Source of the DNA: Achromobacter sp. UMC46 | Lineage (GTDB): Bacteria > Pseudomonadota > Gammaproteobacteria > Burkholderiales > Burkholderiaceae_B | Direction of reading: 5' to 3' | Length of the DNA: 64,000 nt | Assembly (NCBI RefSeq): GCF_014170335.1 | Contig: NZ_LZZS01000040.1 | Location: 124,001-188,000, forward strand | In this document: in pieces, positions 40,181-49,007 of the stretch | Numbering within the stretch: position 1 is the first letter of the stretch | How the letters are laid out: every line of letters starts with the position of its first letter | Position numbers and translations under genes: made by a program | The notes under the pieces: model-generated | The model's input: only the letters and a program-made list of their open reading frames with translations | What the model was told of the DNA's origin: nothing | Databases searched by the model: none

Positions 40181-40882
40181 ATGAAGCGTGTGCTGTCCCG
40201 GATGTTGGTTGCGAGCGGGCTGTTGCTCGGCGCCTCCGCCTTATCTACACCCAGTTTCGCCGCTGACGGCGCTGCGGGCCCGGCCAAGCCAGATGCCGCC
40301 AAAGGCGGGCAGCTGTTTGACCAGGGCGATGCCTCAAGAGGCATCATCGCCTGTGCGTCCTGTCATGGCGCGGCGGGCAACAGCACCATCCCGGTGAACC
40401 CCAACCTGGCCGCGCAACCCCACGAATACCTGGCCAAGCAATTGGCCGACTTCCAGGTCAAGCAAGGCGCCAAGCTGCCCGTGCGCAACGGCGCAGGCGG
40501 CAATCCGACCCCGATGACGGCCATGGCGCAGAACCTGACGCCGGCCGACATGCAGAACATCGCGCTGTATCTGGCGCAGCAACCGCTGAAAGAGCCCGCC
40601 ACGGCCGGCCAAGAGAAGCTGGTTGATCTGGGTCAAAAGATCTGGCGCGGCGGTTTGCCCGAACGCAATGTTCCCGCGTGCGCGGCGTGCCACTCTGCCA
40701 ATGGCGCGGGCTTGCCCGGCCAATACCCCCGCTTGTCGGGACAGTTCCCCATGTACATCGAAGAGCAGCTCAAGCTGTTCCGCAGCGGTGACCGCAAGAA
40801 CGACATCATGTTCGCCATCGCGGACCGGATGTCGGACGCCGACATCAAGGCGGTGTCGGATTACGCGGCTGGCCTGCGGTAG
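40181..40882 (+). CDS. Dihaem cytochrome c4-type protein
   Basis: ATG 40181 gives a 233-residue exported protein with a signal peptide (about 1-27, ending SFA). Two class I cytochrome domains follow, each with a haem site: CASCH (about residue 58) and CAACH (about 164). Axial methionines are expected in NPTPMTAMAQ and NDIMFAIADRM. Cytochromes c4 pass electrons to terminal oxidases. A perfect -10 box TATAAT (39996-40001) lies upstream without a clear -35. The two System II maturation genes follow. Confidence 0.9.
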   Translation: MKRVLSRMLVASGLLLGASALSTPSFAADGAAGPAKPDAAKGGQLFDQGDASRGIIACASCHGAAGNSTIPVNPNLAAQPHEYLAKQLADFQVKQGAKLPVRNGAGGNPTPMTAMAQNLTPADMQNIALYLAQQPLKEPATAGQEKLVDLGQKIWRGGLPERNVPACAACHSANGAGLPGQYPRLSGQFPMYIEEQLKLFRSGDRKNDIMFAIADRMSDADIKAVSDYAAGLR

Positions 40883-40931
40883 GCTTGAGGCCTGCAACAC
40901 GCGCGGCTGGTCCGCGTTTCATGCAACCTGG

Positions 40932-40958
40932 GCATGACGGAACCTGTTTCCGCCATGC
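40932..40958 (+). promoter_or_regulatory. Stem-loop after the cytochrome c4 gene
   Basis: GCATG plus CGGAA pairs with TTCCG plus CATGC around a five-base loop with one A-C mismatch. It lies 50 bases past the stop codon and just before the terminator, likely as an mRNA 3'-end structure. Confidence 0.5.
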
Positions 40959-40969
40959 GCTGTCTATGA

Positions 40970-41002
40970 GGGGGGTAGCCGATTGCGCGGCCCCCCTTTT
41001 TT
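40970..41002 (+). terminator. Terminator-like hairpin ending one base before resB
   Basis: GGGGGG (40970-40975) pairs with CCCCCC (40991-40996), followed by six T (40997-41002); the resB ATG is at 41004. The G run is also the only Shine-Dalgarno-like sequence near resB. Confidence 0.7.
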
Positions 41003-41003
41003 C

Positions 41004-43082
41004 ATGAATTCAACACGAACCCACACCCGCCCCTCTCTGCGCAGCCTGCCTCGCGACTTCTTCGAACTGCTCGGTTCGATGCGTTTCGCCGTCAGCCTGC
41101 TGATGTTCATCTGCGTGGCGAGCCTGGTCGGGACCGTGTTGCAGCAGAACCGCTCATCGAACAACTACATCGATCAGTTCGGCCCGTTCTGGTTCGAAGT
41201 GTTCGACAAATTCTCGATCTGGCACGTCTACAACAGCTGGTGGTTCTTGCTGATCATGGGGTTCCTGGTCGTGTCGACCTCGGTCTGCCTGACCCGCAAC
41301 GCGCCCAAGATGCTGCGCGACGCGCGCTCGTTCCGCGAACACGTGCGGGCCAGCAGCCTGCGGGGCTTTCCGCACCGCGTCGAAACCGAAGCCCCCACCG
41401 ATGTGCCGCAGACGGCGGCCGGCCTGACGTCCATGCTGCAACGCATGGGCTATGCCGTGCGCCAGCGCACGGACAACGACGGCGTGATGCTGGCCGCCAA
41501 GAAGGGCAGCGCCAACCGGCTGGGCTACGTGTTCGCGCACGCGGCGATGGTCATCATCTGTATCGGCGGCCTGCTGGACAGCGAACTGCCGGTGCGCCTG
41601 CAGGTGATGCTGGGGGGCAAGAAACCCATCGTCGAGAACATGTTGATTTCCGAAGTGCCGGAAAGCGGCCGTCTGTCGGTGGACAACCCGAGCTTTCGCG
41701 CCAGCGTACTGGTGCCTGAGGGCGGCCAGGCCAGCACCGCAGTCGTGATGGTGGGAGACGGCGCGCTGGTGCAGCCGATGCCCTTCACGCTGAAGCTGAA
41801 GAAATTCGTCGTCGACTACTACTCCACGGGCATGCCCAGCCGCTTTCTCAGCGAGGTCGAAGTCACCGACCCCGACACGGGCAAGACGTTCGACTCCACG
41901 ATCGAAGTCAACGAGCCGCTCCGCTTCAAGGGCATGACGGTCTACCAGTCCAGTTTTGACGACGGCGGCAGTACGGTGGCATTGAAAGGCTATCCGCTAG
42001 TAGGTTCCAACGACAAGACATTCACGGTTGACGGCACGGTGGGCAAGACCGCCGAAGTAACCGCTCACACTGCTGCAGGACTGCGCAGCATGGGCGTCGA
42101 GATCACGGCCATGCGCCCGATCAACGTGGAAGACCTGACGCGCGGCGACCCCAAGGGGGCCGACCGGAGCTTCGCCGAGCATGTGGCGTCGGTGTCGGGC
42201 AGTGCGGCGGGCAAGAAGAACGAGAACCTGCGCAACGTGGGGCCCAGCGTCGAATACAAACTGATCGACGATGCGGGGCAGGCCCACGAATTCCAGAATT
42301 ACATGCTGCCCATGGAGCTGGACGGCGCCAGCGTGTTCCTGGCGGGCGTGCGTAACAACGCGTCCGAGCCGTTCCGCTACCTGCGGATCCCGGCCGACGC
42401 CGACAGTTCGATCGCTGAATTCATGCGCCTGCGGGCCACGCTGGCCGACCCGGCGGCGCGCCAGGAGGCGGCCCGCCGCTTCGCCGAGCGCAACAGCCCG
42501 TCGGGCGCGGACCGCCAGCCTTTGCAGACGGCCGCCGAACGCGCGCTGGAGACCTTCTCGTCGGGGGGGCTGCAAGCGGTCGCCGCCTTCCTGCAGGCCA
42601 ATACGCCCGCCGCCGACCTGGAGCGCGCGGCCGACGTGGTGATCCGGCTGATCGGCGCCAGCATGAACGAATTGCGCGCCATCGAACGCGAACGCGCGGG
42701 CCTGCCCGCCGTGGCGGTCGAAGGCCCCGACGGTGAGCGCGCGGCCGTGTGGTCGCGCCTGGCCGTGGCCGCGCTGTCGGACTTGACCGTCTATCCGGCG
42801 CCGGTCTTCCTGTCGCTGGCCGATTTCAACCACGTGCAGGCCAGCGTGTTCCAGGTCAGCCGCACGCCGGGCAAGAATACCGTCTACCTGGGCAGCCTGC
42901 TGCTGGTCCTGGGGGTGTTCTCGATGTTCTATATTCGAGACCGCCGCATCTGGATCTGGGTCAAGCCGCAGGACGGCGGAAGCAGCGTCATGGCGGCCAT
43001 GACGTCCCAGAAGCGTACACTCGACTTCAATCAGGAATTCGAACGCTTCAAGCAGGCGCTGCTGCGCCAGAAGAGGTCTTAA
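41004..43082 (+). CDS. resB: Cytochrome c biogenesis protein ResB (System II)
   Basis: ATG 41004 gives 692 residues. An in-frame TTG at 40983 has the better spaced GAGGGGGG site, so the start is unresolved. Membrane segments are near residues 30-50, 75-95 and 175-195, with a large periplasmic region and a final segment near the C-terminus (VYLGSLLLVLGVFSMFYIRD). The N-terminal ELLGSMRFAVSLLMFICVAS and NSWWFLLIMGFLVVSTSVCL are typical ResB. With CcsB it exports haem and attaches it to apocytochromes. Confidence 0.93.
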   Translation: MNSTRTHTRPSLRSLPRDFFELLGSMRFAVSLLMFICVASLVGTVLQQNRSSNNYIDQFGPFWFEVFDKFSIWHVYNSWWFLLIMGFLVVSTSVCLTRNAPKMLRDARSFREHVRASSLRGFPHRVETEAPTDVPQTAAGLTSMLQRMGYAVRQRTDNDGVMLAAKKGSANRLGYVFAHAAMVIICIGGLLDSELPVRLQVMLGGKKPIVENMLISEVPESGRLSVDNPSFRASVLVPEGGQASTAVVMVGDGALVQPMPFTLKLKKFVVDYYSTGMPSRFLSEVEVTDPDTGKTFDSTIEVNEPLRFKGMTVYQSSFDDGGSTVALKGYPLVGSNDKTFTVDGTVGKTAEVTAHTAAGLRSMGVEITAMRPINVEDLTRGDPKGADRSFAEHVASVSGSAAGKKNENLRNVGPSVEYKLIDDAGQAHEFQNYMLPMELDGASVFLAGVRNNASEPFRYLRIPADADSSIAEFMRLRATLADPAARQEAARRFAERNSPSGADRQPLQTAAERALETFSSGGLQAVAAFLQANTPAADLERAADVVIRLIGASMNELRAIERERAGLPAVAVEGPDGERAAVWSRLAVAALSDLTVYPAPVFLSLADFNHVQASVFQVSRTPGKNTVYLGSLLLVLGVFSMFYIRDRRIWIWVKPQDGGSSVMAAMTSQKRTLDFNQEFERFKQALLRQKRS

Positions 43083-43091
43083 GGTTCATCT

Positions 43092-44459
43092 ATGTCGACT
43101 ACGACCACTACCCATCCCTCGTCGCCGGAGACGCTGAACGCGTCGGCGGATACGCTCTGGCAGGACAGCCTGTCGGAAACCGGCGATAGCCGCGCCCGGC
43201 GCGGCAAGCCGGACTGGACCGACGTCGTCTTCTTCCTGCTGCTGTCGGTGGGCGCCGCTTTCGCGCTGACCCGCCACGGCGACGCGATGGACTACTACGA
43301 GAAGATCATCCTGTGTGGCACCGTGCCGGCGTTGGCGTGGTTGGGCTGGCTGTGGCGTCCGCTGCGCCATCTGATGATCGCCTGTGCCATCGCGGCCGGG
43401 CTGGCCCTGGTGCTGTACGGCAACGACCTGGCCCGCGCCGAGCAGGTGTTCTTCCTGAAGTACCTGTTCTCTTCCCAGTCCGCCATCCTGTGGATGTGCG
43501 CGCTGTTCGCGTTGGCGATGGTCTGCTACTGGATCGGGGTGGTCAGCCCCACGGCCGCATGGCTGGGCACGGCGCTGACCTGGGGCGCCGTTTTCGCCGG
43601 CGTCACGGGCTTGCTGGTGCGCTGGCGCGAAGGCCACCTGATGGGGCCGGACCTGGGCCATATCCCGGTCAGCAACCTGTACGAAGTGTTCGTGCTGTTC
43701 TCGCTGATCACGGCGCTGTTCTACCTGTATTACGAACGCAAGTACGCGACCCGCGCGCTGGGCGGCTTCGTGCTGCTGGTGGTGACGTCGGCCGTGGTCT
43801 TTTTGCTGTGGTATTCGTTCACGCGCGACGCGGGGCAGATCCAGCCGCTGGTGCCGGCCTTGAAGAGCTGGTGGATGAAGCTGCACGTGCCCGCCAACTT
43901 CATCGGCTACGGCACGTTCTCGCTGGCGGCGATGGTGGGTTTCGCGTATCTGATCAAGCAGCACGGGCAGACCACGTCGTGGGCCAAGCTGGCGCCGCTG
44001 TTCGTGCTGGGCGTGCTGCTGTGCGCCGAGCCGATGGTGTTCCGCACCGACGGCCTGTCGGCGACCTGGATGCTGTACTTCGGCATCGGCGCCGTGATCG
44101 TGGGCGCCATCCTGCTGGGCCGCCGCCGCATCGCCGCCGCGCTGCCGTCGCTGGAAGTGCTGGACGACATCATGTATCGCGCCATCGCGATCGGCTTCGC
44201 CTTCTTCACGGTCGCGACCATCCTGGGCGCGTTGTGGGCGGCCGACGCCTGGGGCGCGTACTGGCAGTGGGACCCCAAGGAGACCTGGGCGCTGATCGTC
44301 TGGCTGAACTACGCAGCCTGGCTGCACATGCGCCTGATCAAGGGTCTGCGCGGCACCATGGCGGCCTACTGGGCCTTGATGGGCCTGCTGATCACGGGCT
44401 TCGCCTTCCTGGGCGTGAACATGTTCCTGTCCGGCCTGCATTCCTACGGGGAACTGTAG
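43092..44459 (+). CDS. ccsB: Cytochrome c biogenesis protein CcsB/CcsA (System II haem handling)
   Basis: A 455-residue membrane protein with about eight transmembrane segments. The tryptophan-rich haem motif AYWQWDPKETWALIVWLNYA lies near residue 395, with periplasmic and membrane histidines such as LHVPANFIGY and AWLHMRL. It forms the haem channel and synthetase with ResB. Nine bases separate the two genes. No System I ccm genes occur in the window. Confidence 0.95.
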   Translation: MSTTTTTHPSSPETLNASADTLWQDSLSETGDSRARRGKPDWTDVVFFLLLSVGAAFALTRHGDAMDYYEKIILCGTVPALAWLGWLWRPLRHLMIACAIAAGLALVLYGNDLARAEQVFFLKYLFSSQSAILWMCALFALAMVCYWIGVVSPTAAWLGTALTWGAVFAGVTGLLVRWREGHLMGPDLGHIPVSNLYEVFVLFSLITALFYLYYERKYATRALGGFVLLVVTSAVVFLLWYSFTRDAGQIQPLVPALKSWWMKLHVPANFIGYGTFSLAAMVGFAYLIKQHGQTTSWAKLAPLFVLGVLLCAEPMVFRTDGLSATWMLYFGIGAVIVGAILLGRRRIAAALPSLEVLDDIMYRAIAIGFAFFTVATILGALWAADAWGAYWQWDPKETWALIVWLNYAAWLHMRLIKGLRGTMAAYWALMGLLITGFAFLGVNMFLSGLHSYGEL

Positions 44460-44474
44460 CCGCCGGCAGGCGGG

Positions 44475-44858
44475 TCACGCCGCCAGCGCGAACATCGATT
44501 TCTGCGGCGTGGCCGCCTTGAAGCCCGGCGTGTTGATGGTGTTCTGCACTGTCAGGCTGGTCACGCGGACAAGGGGGGCGGCACGCACGAGCACCGTGAA
44601 CGCCCCGGTCATGTAGCGCGCCTGACCCATGAAGGTCTGAGAGATCACGCCTCCGCCCACGCCAGCGGTATCGCCCAAGGTGACGGGGATCGGCGTGACC
44701 ATGTTGTGCATCGGCGCGCAGCACAGCCACACGTTCCAGACCACGGGGATGCCCATGGACGACGTCGACACGTCGATATGCGGCACGGGCAGCACGGGGG
44801 TCTTGCAGACGTCGGGGAATCCTAGGCCGACGCTGGGCAACTGGCAGAGCACTTGCAT
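44475..44858 (-). CDS. DUF4150 PAAR-like T6SS tip protein
   Basis: ATG 44858 follows AGGAGTGG and gives 127 residues. The Pro/Gly-rich sequence (LPSVGLGFPDVCKTPVLP, GIPVVWNVWLCCAPMHN, DTAGVGGGVISQTFMG) matches the DUF4150 PAAR-like family that caps VgrG spikes. It ends right after the domain, so no toxin is fused. It is the last gene of the vgrG arm, 46 bases after the second pentapeptide gene, and converges on ccsB. Confidence 0.85.
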   Translation of the reverse strand: MQVLCQLPSVGLGFPDVCKTPVLPVPHIDVSTSSMGIPVVWNVWLCCAPMHNMVTPIPVTLGDTAGVGGGVISQTFMGQARYMTGAFTVLVRAAPLVRVTSLTVQNTINTPGFKAATPQKSMFALAA

Positions 44859-44904
44859 GTTTTCCACTCCTGGTGCGATGGCGATGCAGCGATGCTGCAC
44901 CGGG

Positions 44905-45963
44905 TCAAGGGGTTGCGCGGGCGGCCGACCACAGTTCGGCTTCCAGCAGCGGCGCGTCGTTTTCGATGATGCCGTGGCGCTGCGTCCAACGCGCGCCGCG
45001 CGTCAGCGCGCGGTGCATGCGCGTGCGCAGGAAGGTGGCGTCGCGCAGGTCGGCGCGGCTCAGGTCGGCCAGTGAGAAATCGGCGTCGACAAGATGGGCG
45101 CCGCGAAAGTCCGTGTCGGCGCAACACGCGCGCTGGAAGATGCACAGGGACAGGCTGGCGCCTTGGAGGGTTGCGCCATCCAGGGTCGCCCCGGCCCAGA
45201 TGGCGCCGTCGAAACGGCCGTTGCGCAGGTCGGCGCCGGTCAGGTCGGCCAGCGGGAATAGCGCCTGAGGCGCGGAGACGCCGGTAAAGCGCGCACCCCG
45301 CAGGGACGATCCTTTGAAACCCGCCTGGCGCAGGTCGGCATTGCGGAAGTCCGCGGCGTCCAGTTGGCAGTCCGTGAAATGGCACAGCGGAAACGCGCGA
45401 CCGGAAAAGTCCTGCTCCGACAGATTGCATTCGATGAACATCGTGCTGGCGGCGTTGGCGCCTGCCAGCGTGACGCTGCGCAGGTCCAGCTGATGGAACA
45501 GGGTGTCGCTGGCCTGGGTGTTGGACAGGTCAGCGCCTGCCAGTGCGCCGCGCGAGAATACCGAGCGTTGCAGCCGGGCGGACTGCAGCGAGGCGCCCTC
45601 CAACGAGGTGGCGGTAAAGGTCGATTCATGAAAGTCGGCGTGGTCCAGCCTGGCGCCTGAAAAGTCACATTCCGTGAAGCTGGCGCCATGGAACCGGCCG
45701 CCGCCGAGCATGGCGCCCGGAGCCCGGCAGCGCATCAGGCGCGCCGTGTCCAGATTGGCGCGGGCGGCTTCCCAGCGCGTCATCACGCAATTGAGGAACT
45801 GGCTGTCCTGCAACTGGCAGTCGCCCATTCGCGTACCGCTGAAGTCCACGTGATCGAAGAACGCGCCAGCCAGGTCCAGGCCGGAGAGGTCGGCGCCCGC
45901 AAGGCTGAGGTGCTGGATCGGCTCGCCATGGCGAACGCGATCCATCAACGTGTCGGGGGTCAT
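44905..45963 (-). CDS. Pentapeptide-repeat protein of the T6SS accessory arm
   Basis: ATG 45963 overlaps the upstream stop by four bases and gives 352 residues. From about residue 18 to 330 nearly the whole protein is tandem A(D/N)LxX-type pentapeptides (LAGADLSGLDLAGA, DLTGADLRNGRFDGA), predicting a right-handed quadrilateral beta helix of about 15 coils. There is no signal peptide, membrane segment or catalytic motif. Pentapeptide proteins often accompany DUF2169 and DUF4150 genes beside vgrG; the role there, in effector loading or the spike complex, is unproven. Confidence 0.85.
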   Translation of the reverse strand: MTPDTLMDRVRHGEPIQHLSLAGADLSGLDLAGAFFDHVDFSGTRMGDCQLQDSQFLNCVMTRWEAARANLDTARLMRCRAPGAMLGGGRFHGASFTECDFSGARLDHADFHESTFTATSLEGASLQSARLQRSVFSRGALAGADLSNTQASDTLFHQLDLRSVTLAGANAASTMFIECNLSEQDFSGRAFPLCHFTDCQLDAADFRNADLRQAGFKGSSLRGARFTGVSAPQALFPLADLTGADLRNGRFDGAIWAGATLDGATLQGASLSLCIFQRACCADTDFRGAHLVDADFSLADLSRADLRDATFLRTRMHRALTRGARWTQRHGIIENDAPLLEAELWSAARATP

Positions 45964-48590
45964 GCGGGGCTCTCCGGCTGTCTGGCAGGCCAGCGCTTGG
46001 CGCCCTGCGTGTACGAGTCGCTCAGCCCGGTGCTGTCGTCCATCCGCGTCTGCGCGACGTCGGCGCGGAAGAAATTCGCGCCGTCGAGGTCTGCGCCCAG
46101 GAAGATGGCCTTGCCCAGCAGGCTGTTGATCAGGGTGGCGTTGCGCAGGCATGCACCGGTGAAGTCCGCGCGTACGAAGTGCGTATCGGGGGCGGCGAGG
46201 CCGCCGAGGTCGGCGTCTTGCAGGCGGCATTCCGAGAAGTCGCTGGCGTTCAGTCTGGCGCCGCGCATGTCGGCGCCGGTCAGCGTGGCGCCGCGCGCAC
46301 TGCCATGCGTGAACTGCATGCCGCGCAAGCGGGCGCCGGCCAGCTCGACGCGGCCCGCGAAGGCGCAGCCGTCCAGGGTCGCGTCTTCCATGCTGAAACC
46401 GCTGGAGAAGGCCACGTCCATGAAGCTCACGCGCACCAACGCGGCGCCGGTGAAATCGGCGTTAACGAGCGCGCCTTGCATGAATACGCACTGATCCAAC
46501 CGCGCGCCCTGAAAGCGGCAGTCTTCCAGCGTCGCGCTCATGGCAGCCCATTGGCTGAAGGATGCGCGGCCAAGGTCGCAGCGCAACAGCCGCGCTTGGT
46601 GCAGGCGCCCCTGCCGCCATGCGCTATCGAGAAAGCTGCAGTCTTCACAGTGAGCATGGTCCCATGTGGCTTCGCTGATTTGGCATTCTGCGAAGTCGGT
46701 CTGCAGGCAGCGCGTGCGCCCCAGATTGGTGCGCGTCAGGTTGACGCGGCGCAGGCCGGTCCGGGTCAGGTCGGCGCCGGTCAGCACCGCGTCGGTGAGA
46801 TCGCTGCCGTCCAGTCGCGCATCGACGAGCGTTGCCCCCGCCAGAATCGCGCGTTGAAAATTGACGCCGGCAAGGTCCATGCCCGACAGGTCCGCGCCGG
46901 TGAGGTTCATGTCCCGACAGTCGCGGTTGTCTTTCAATCGTGCATCCAGTTTTCGGCGGGTGCGCTGAGCGCGCAGCGGCGGCATGGGTGGAGGCGGGGC
47001 AAAATGGTGCGCGGATTGTTGATAGGCCTGGTGAACCTGGGGACCGAGCGTGTCAGCCAGCGGAGGTGCCGTGCCCTCGGCATCGGCCGCCGCGCGTCCG
47101 GCCTGAGCATGGGGGCTGCGATCGAACTCGGCCAGATGCCGCTTTATCTTGCGGGGATCGAAACCGGTCGTGAGCTTGCCGTCGTCTTCCTGCCGGCGCA
47201 GCGCGTCCAAGTCCAAGCCGGCCACGTCGGCCATGACTGGCAGGCTGGGATCAGCCAGCGCCCGCGCTGCGGGCCCACTGGACAGTCTCCTGGCTTCTTC
47301 CAGCTCATGCTGCATGCGCAGGATCGTCTGCGGCAGGTCGGCGAGCCTGGGCGCCGTTGGCGGCGGATCCAAAGGTGCCATGTACAGGTCAGGGTCCAGG
47401 CCCTGCGCCAGCAGCGATTCGCGTTCGCGCGCGTGGCGGCGTGCGGCGCCGGCATGGATGTTCCGGTTGGAAGGGCGCACGGCCAGGGCCTGCGCGTCGC
47501 CCTCAGGCCGTCCGCCGCAGATGTCGTCCGGCACAAGTTGCGCGTCCAGCAACGCATAGACGGCGCCCAGTTCAGGGTTCAGGCGCTGCCGCACCACGCC
47601 TTCATAGTGGGCCGTGTCCTTCGGCTGGTCGGCGTGTTCCAGCGCGGGCATGATGTGGCGGATGTCCGCCGCGTCGTCTTCGCGCACATGCAGGGCGCCA
47701 TGCCAGATCAGCACTATCTTCGCGTGGTCGGGGAAGAACCAGGCCGTGCCCAGGCCCAGGCCGACTTCTTCAAGCGCGCCGCCGTCGGCCAGGCGGCTGA
47801 CGAAGCAGCGGGCACGCCAGTCGGGCAGCCGGCCGCGTATCACCGGCTGTTCCGGGTGCATGTTCCACAGCTCGTATTCCGTGCCGCCGGCAAGCGCCGT
47901 GTTTGCAGGCCCCCATTGGTCGGGCTGGGCCGCGTTGAAGAAGCGCCAATCCATATCGGGCGCGAACCCGGGGAAGTCGTGCTCAAGCCATTCCTGGCCA
48001 TACTCGCGGCCCATGTGCGCCGCCCGTTGCGGCCACTCCAGGGGCAACGCGGAAAAGCCCGCTGGCGCCACTCGCTGCCCGGGGGCGTCGATCCGTTGCA
48101 GCGGGTGCTCGACGTTCGGCAGCCGCCGCACGCGCACGCCGTTGATGTCTTCGTCTTGCGCTCCGATGCCCAGCGGGTTCTCGGCAATGTCAGGTCCGCC
48201 GTAAGCGCGGCTCCAGTCCAAGCGCATGCGCTCGAACGGTTGCGGCGCGGTGGCCTTGCCGTCGACCCAGTAGCGGTCGCCGAACACCAGCAGCGATTTG
48301 TCTATCGCACCGACTTTCAAGCGCACGCCGCAGGCGCCAGAGCTCTTGGGATCATGCGGGTAGGCATGGCCCGAGACCAGCACTTCCGGGTGCTGTTTCG
48401 GCGTGGCCAGGTCCAGCGCGCCGATGCCTTCGGCGGCCACGAGCGTCCACAGCTCCTGCTCGGTCGACAAGGCGACCGTGTCGCGCGCGATGTCGACCAG
48501 CGCGAAGACCGACACGCCCAGCAGGTCGCGCCGTTGCCAGCGATAGGGCCTGGTGAGTATGCCCAGGCGGAAAGGCTTGATGGTCTTCAT
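45960..48590 (-). CDS. DUF2169 domain fused to pentapeptide repeats, T6SS accessory protein
   Basis: An 876-residue fusion. Residues about 1-330 form a DUF2169 domain (KPFRLGILTRPYRWQRRDLL, RLDWSRAYGGPDIAENPLG, GFSALPLEWPQRAAHMG). A charged, Pro-rich middle section covers about 350-550, and pentapeptide repeats about 553-865 (NLTGADLSGMDLAGVNFQRA). DUF2169 proteins are linked to T6SS vgrG islands and thought to assist effector or tip assembly. It overlaps the next pentapeptide gene by ATGA and starts 3 bases after the small membrane-protein gene. Confidence 0.85.
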   Translation of the reverse strand: MKTIKPFRLGILTRPYRWQRRDLLGVSVFALVDIARDTVALSTEQELWTLVAAEGIGALDLATPKQHPEVLVSGHAYPHDPKSSGACGVRLKVGAIDKSLLVFGDRYWVDGKATAPQPFERMRLDWSRAYGGPDIAENPLGIGAQDEDINGVRVRRLPNVEHPLQRIDAPGQRVAPAGFSALPLEWPQRAAHMGREYGQEWLEHDFPGFAPDMDWRFFNAAQPDQWGPANTALAGGTEYELWNMHPEQPVIRGRLPDWRARCFVSRLADGGALEEVGLGLGTAWFFPDHAKIVLIWHGALHVREDDAADIRHIMPALEHADQPKDTAHYEGVVRQRLNPELGAVYALLDAQLVPDDICGGRPEGDAQALAVRPSNRNIHAGAARRHARERESLLAQGLDPDLYMAPLDPPPTAPRLADLPQTILRMQHELEEARRLSSGPAARALADPSLPVMADVAGLDLDALRRQEDDGKLTTGFDPRKIKRHLAEFDRSPHAQAGRAAADAEGTAPPLADTLGPQVHQAYQQSAHHFAPPPPMPPLRAQRTRRKLDARLKDNRDCRDMNLTGADLSGMDLAGVNFQRAILAGATLVDARLDGSDLTDAVLTGADLTRTGLRRVNLTRTNLGRTRCLQTDFAECQISEATWDHAHCEDCSFLDSAWRQGRLHQARLLRCDLGRASFSQWAAMSATLEDCRFQGARLDQCVFMQGALVNADFTGAALVRVSFMDVAFSSGFSMEDATLDGCAFAGRVELAGARLRGMQFTHGSARGATLTGADMRGARLNASDFSECRLQDADLGGLAAPDTHFVRADFTGACLRNATLINSLLGKAIFLGADLDGANFFRADVAQTRMDDSTGLSDSYTQGAKRWPARQPESPA

Positions 48591-48593
48591 GGT

Positions 48594-49007
48594 TTATCCG
48601 GTGAGCTGATCCACGGCGACCTCATGCGTGGCGGCATCCACGCGCACTTGCACGGTCTTGCCCACGCCGTAGTCGGCCAGATGCAGCGGCGACAGGGCGA
48701 CGCTGAGCCTGCGCGACAAGGCAGGGGTGGCGGCCGTGGCGGCTACGTCAAGATCCAGCTCGATGATGAAATACAGGGCCTCGCCGATGCGGCTGCGCGT
48801 GTCGCGCGCAGCGGTGATTCGCGCCGTGCTGGCCACCCCGCTGGCGCGCAGGGCCTCCTGCCGCTGCGCGTCCTTGCGCTCCGCCGCCCGGCGCTTGTGT
48901 CCGCGCCGGAGCATGAACCCCGCCTGCACGCAAGACAGCAGCAAGGCCAGCCAGACCCACTTCGCCCAATCCGGCCAGGCTGCCAGGAAGTCCGACATGG
49001 AAGCCAT
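48594..49007 (-). CDS. Single-pass membrane protein coupled to vgrG, unknown function
   Basis: ATG 49007 shares one base with the vgrG stop (TGATG), favouring this start over ATG 48998; the product is 137 residues. One transmembrane helix (WAKWVWLALLLSCVQAGFML) is followed by a basic, Ala-rich helix. A small beta domain comes last (ASGVASTARITAARDTRSRI ... VGKTVQVRVDAATHEVAV), resembling DUF3592-like folds. No known immunity or adaptor motif is recognised. Position between vgrG and DUF2169 suggests a part in this T6SS. Confidence 0.7.
   Translation of the reverse strand: MASMSDFLAAWPDWAKWVWLALLLSCVQAGFMLRRGHKRRAAERKDAQRQEALRASGVASTARITAARDTRSRIGEALYFIIELDLDVAATAATPALSRRLSVALSPLHLADYGVGKTVQVRVDAATHEVAVDQLTG

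Noticed and set aside
44905-46960. Short repeated DNA words (about 15-base period, such as GGCGCCGGTCAGGTCGGC) resembling a repeat array
   Set aside because: The period equals five codons and is explained by pentapeptide repeats in the encoded proteins; there are no constant-length spacers, so it is not a CRISPR array or satellite.
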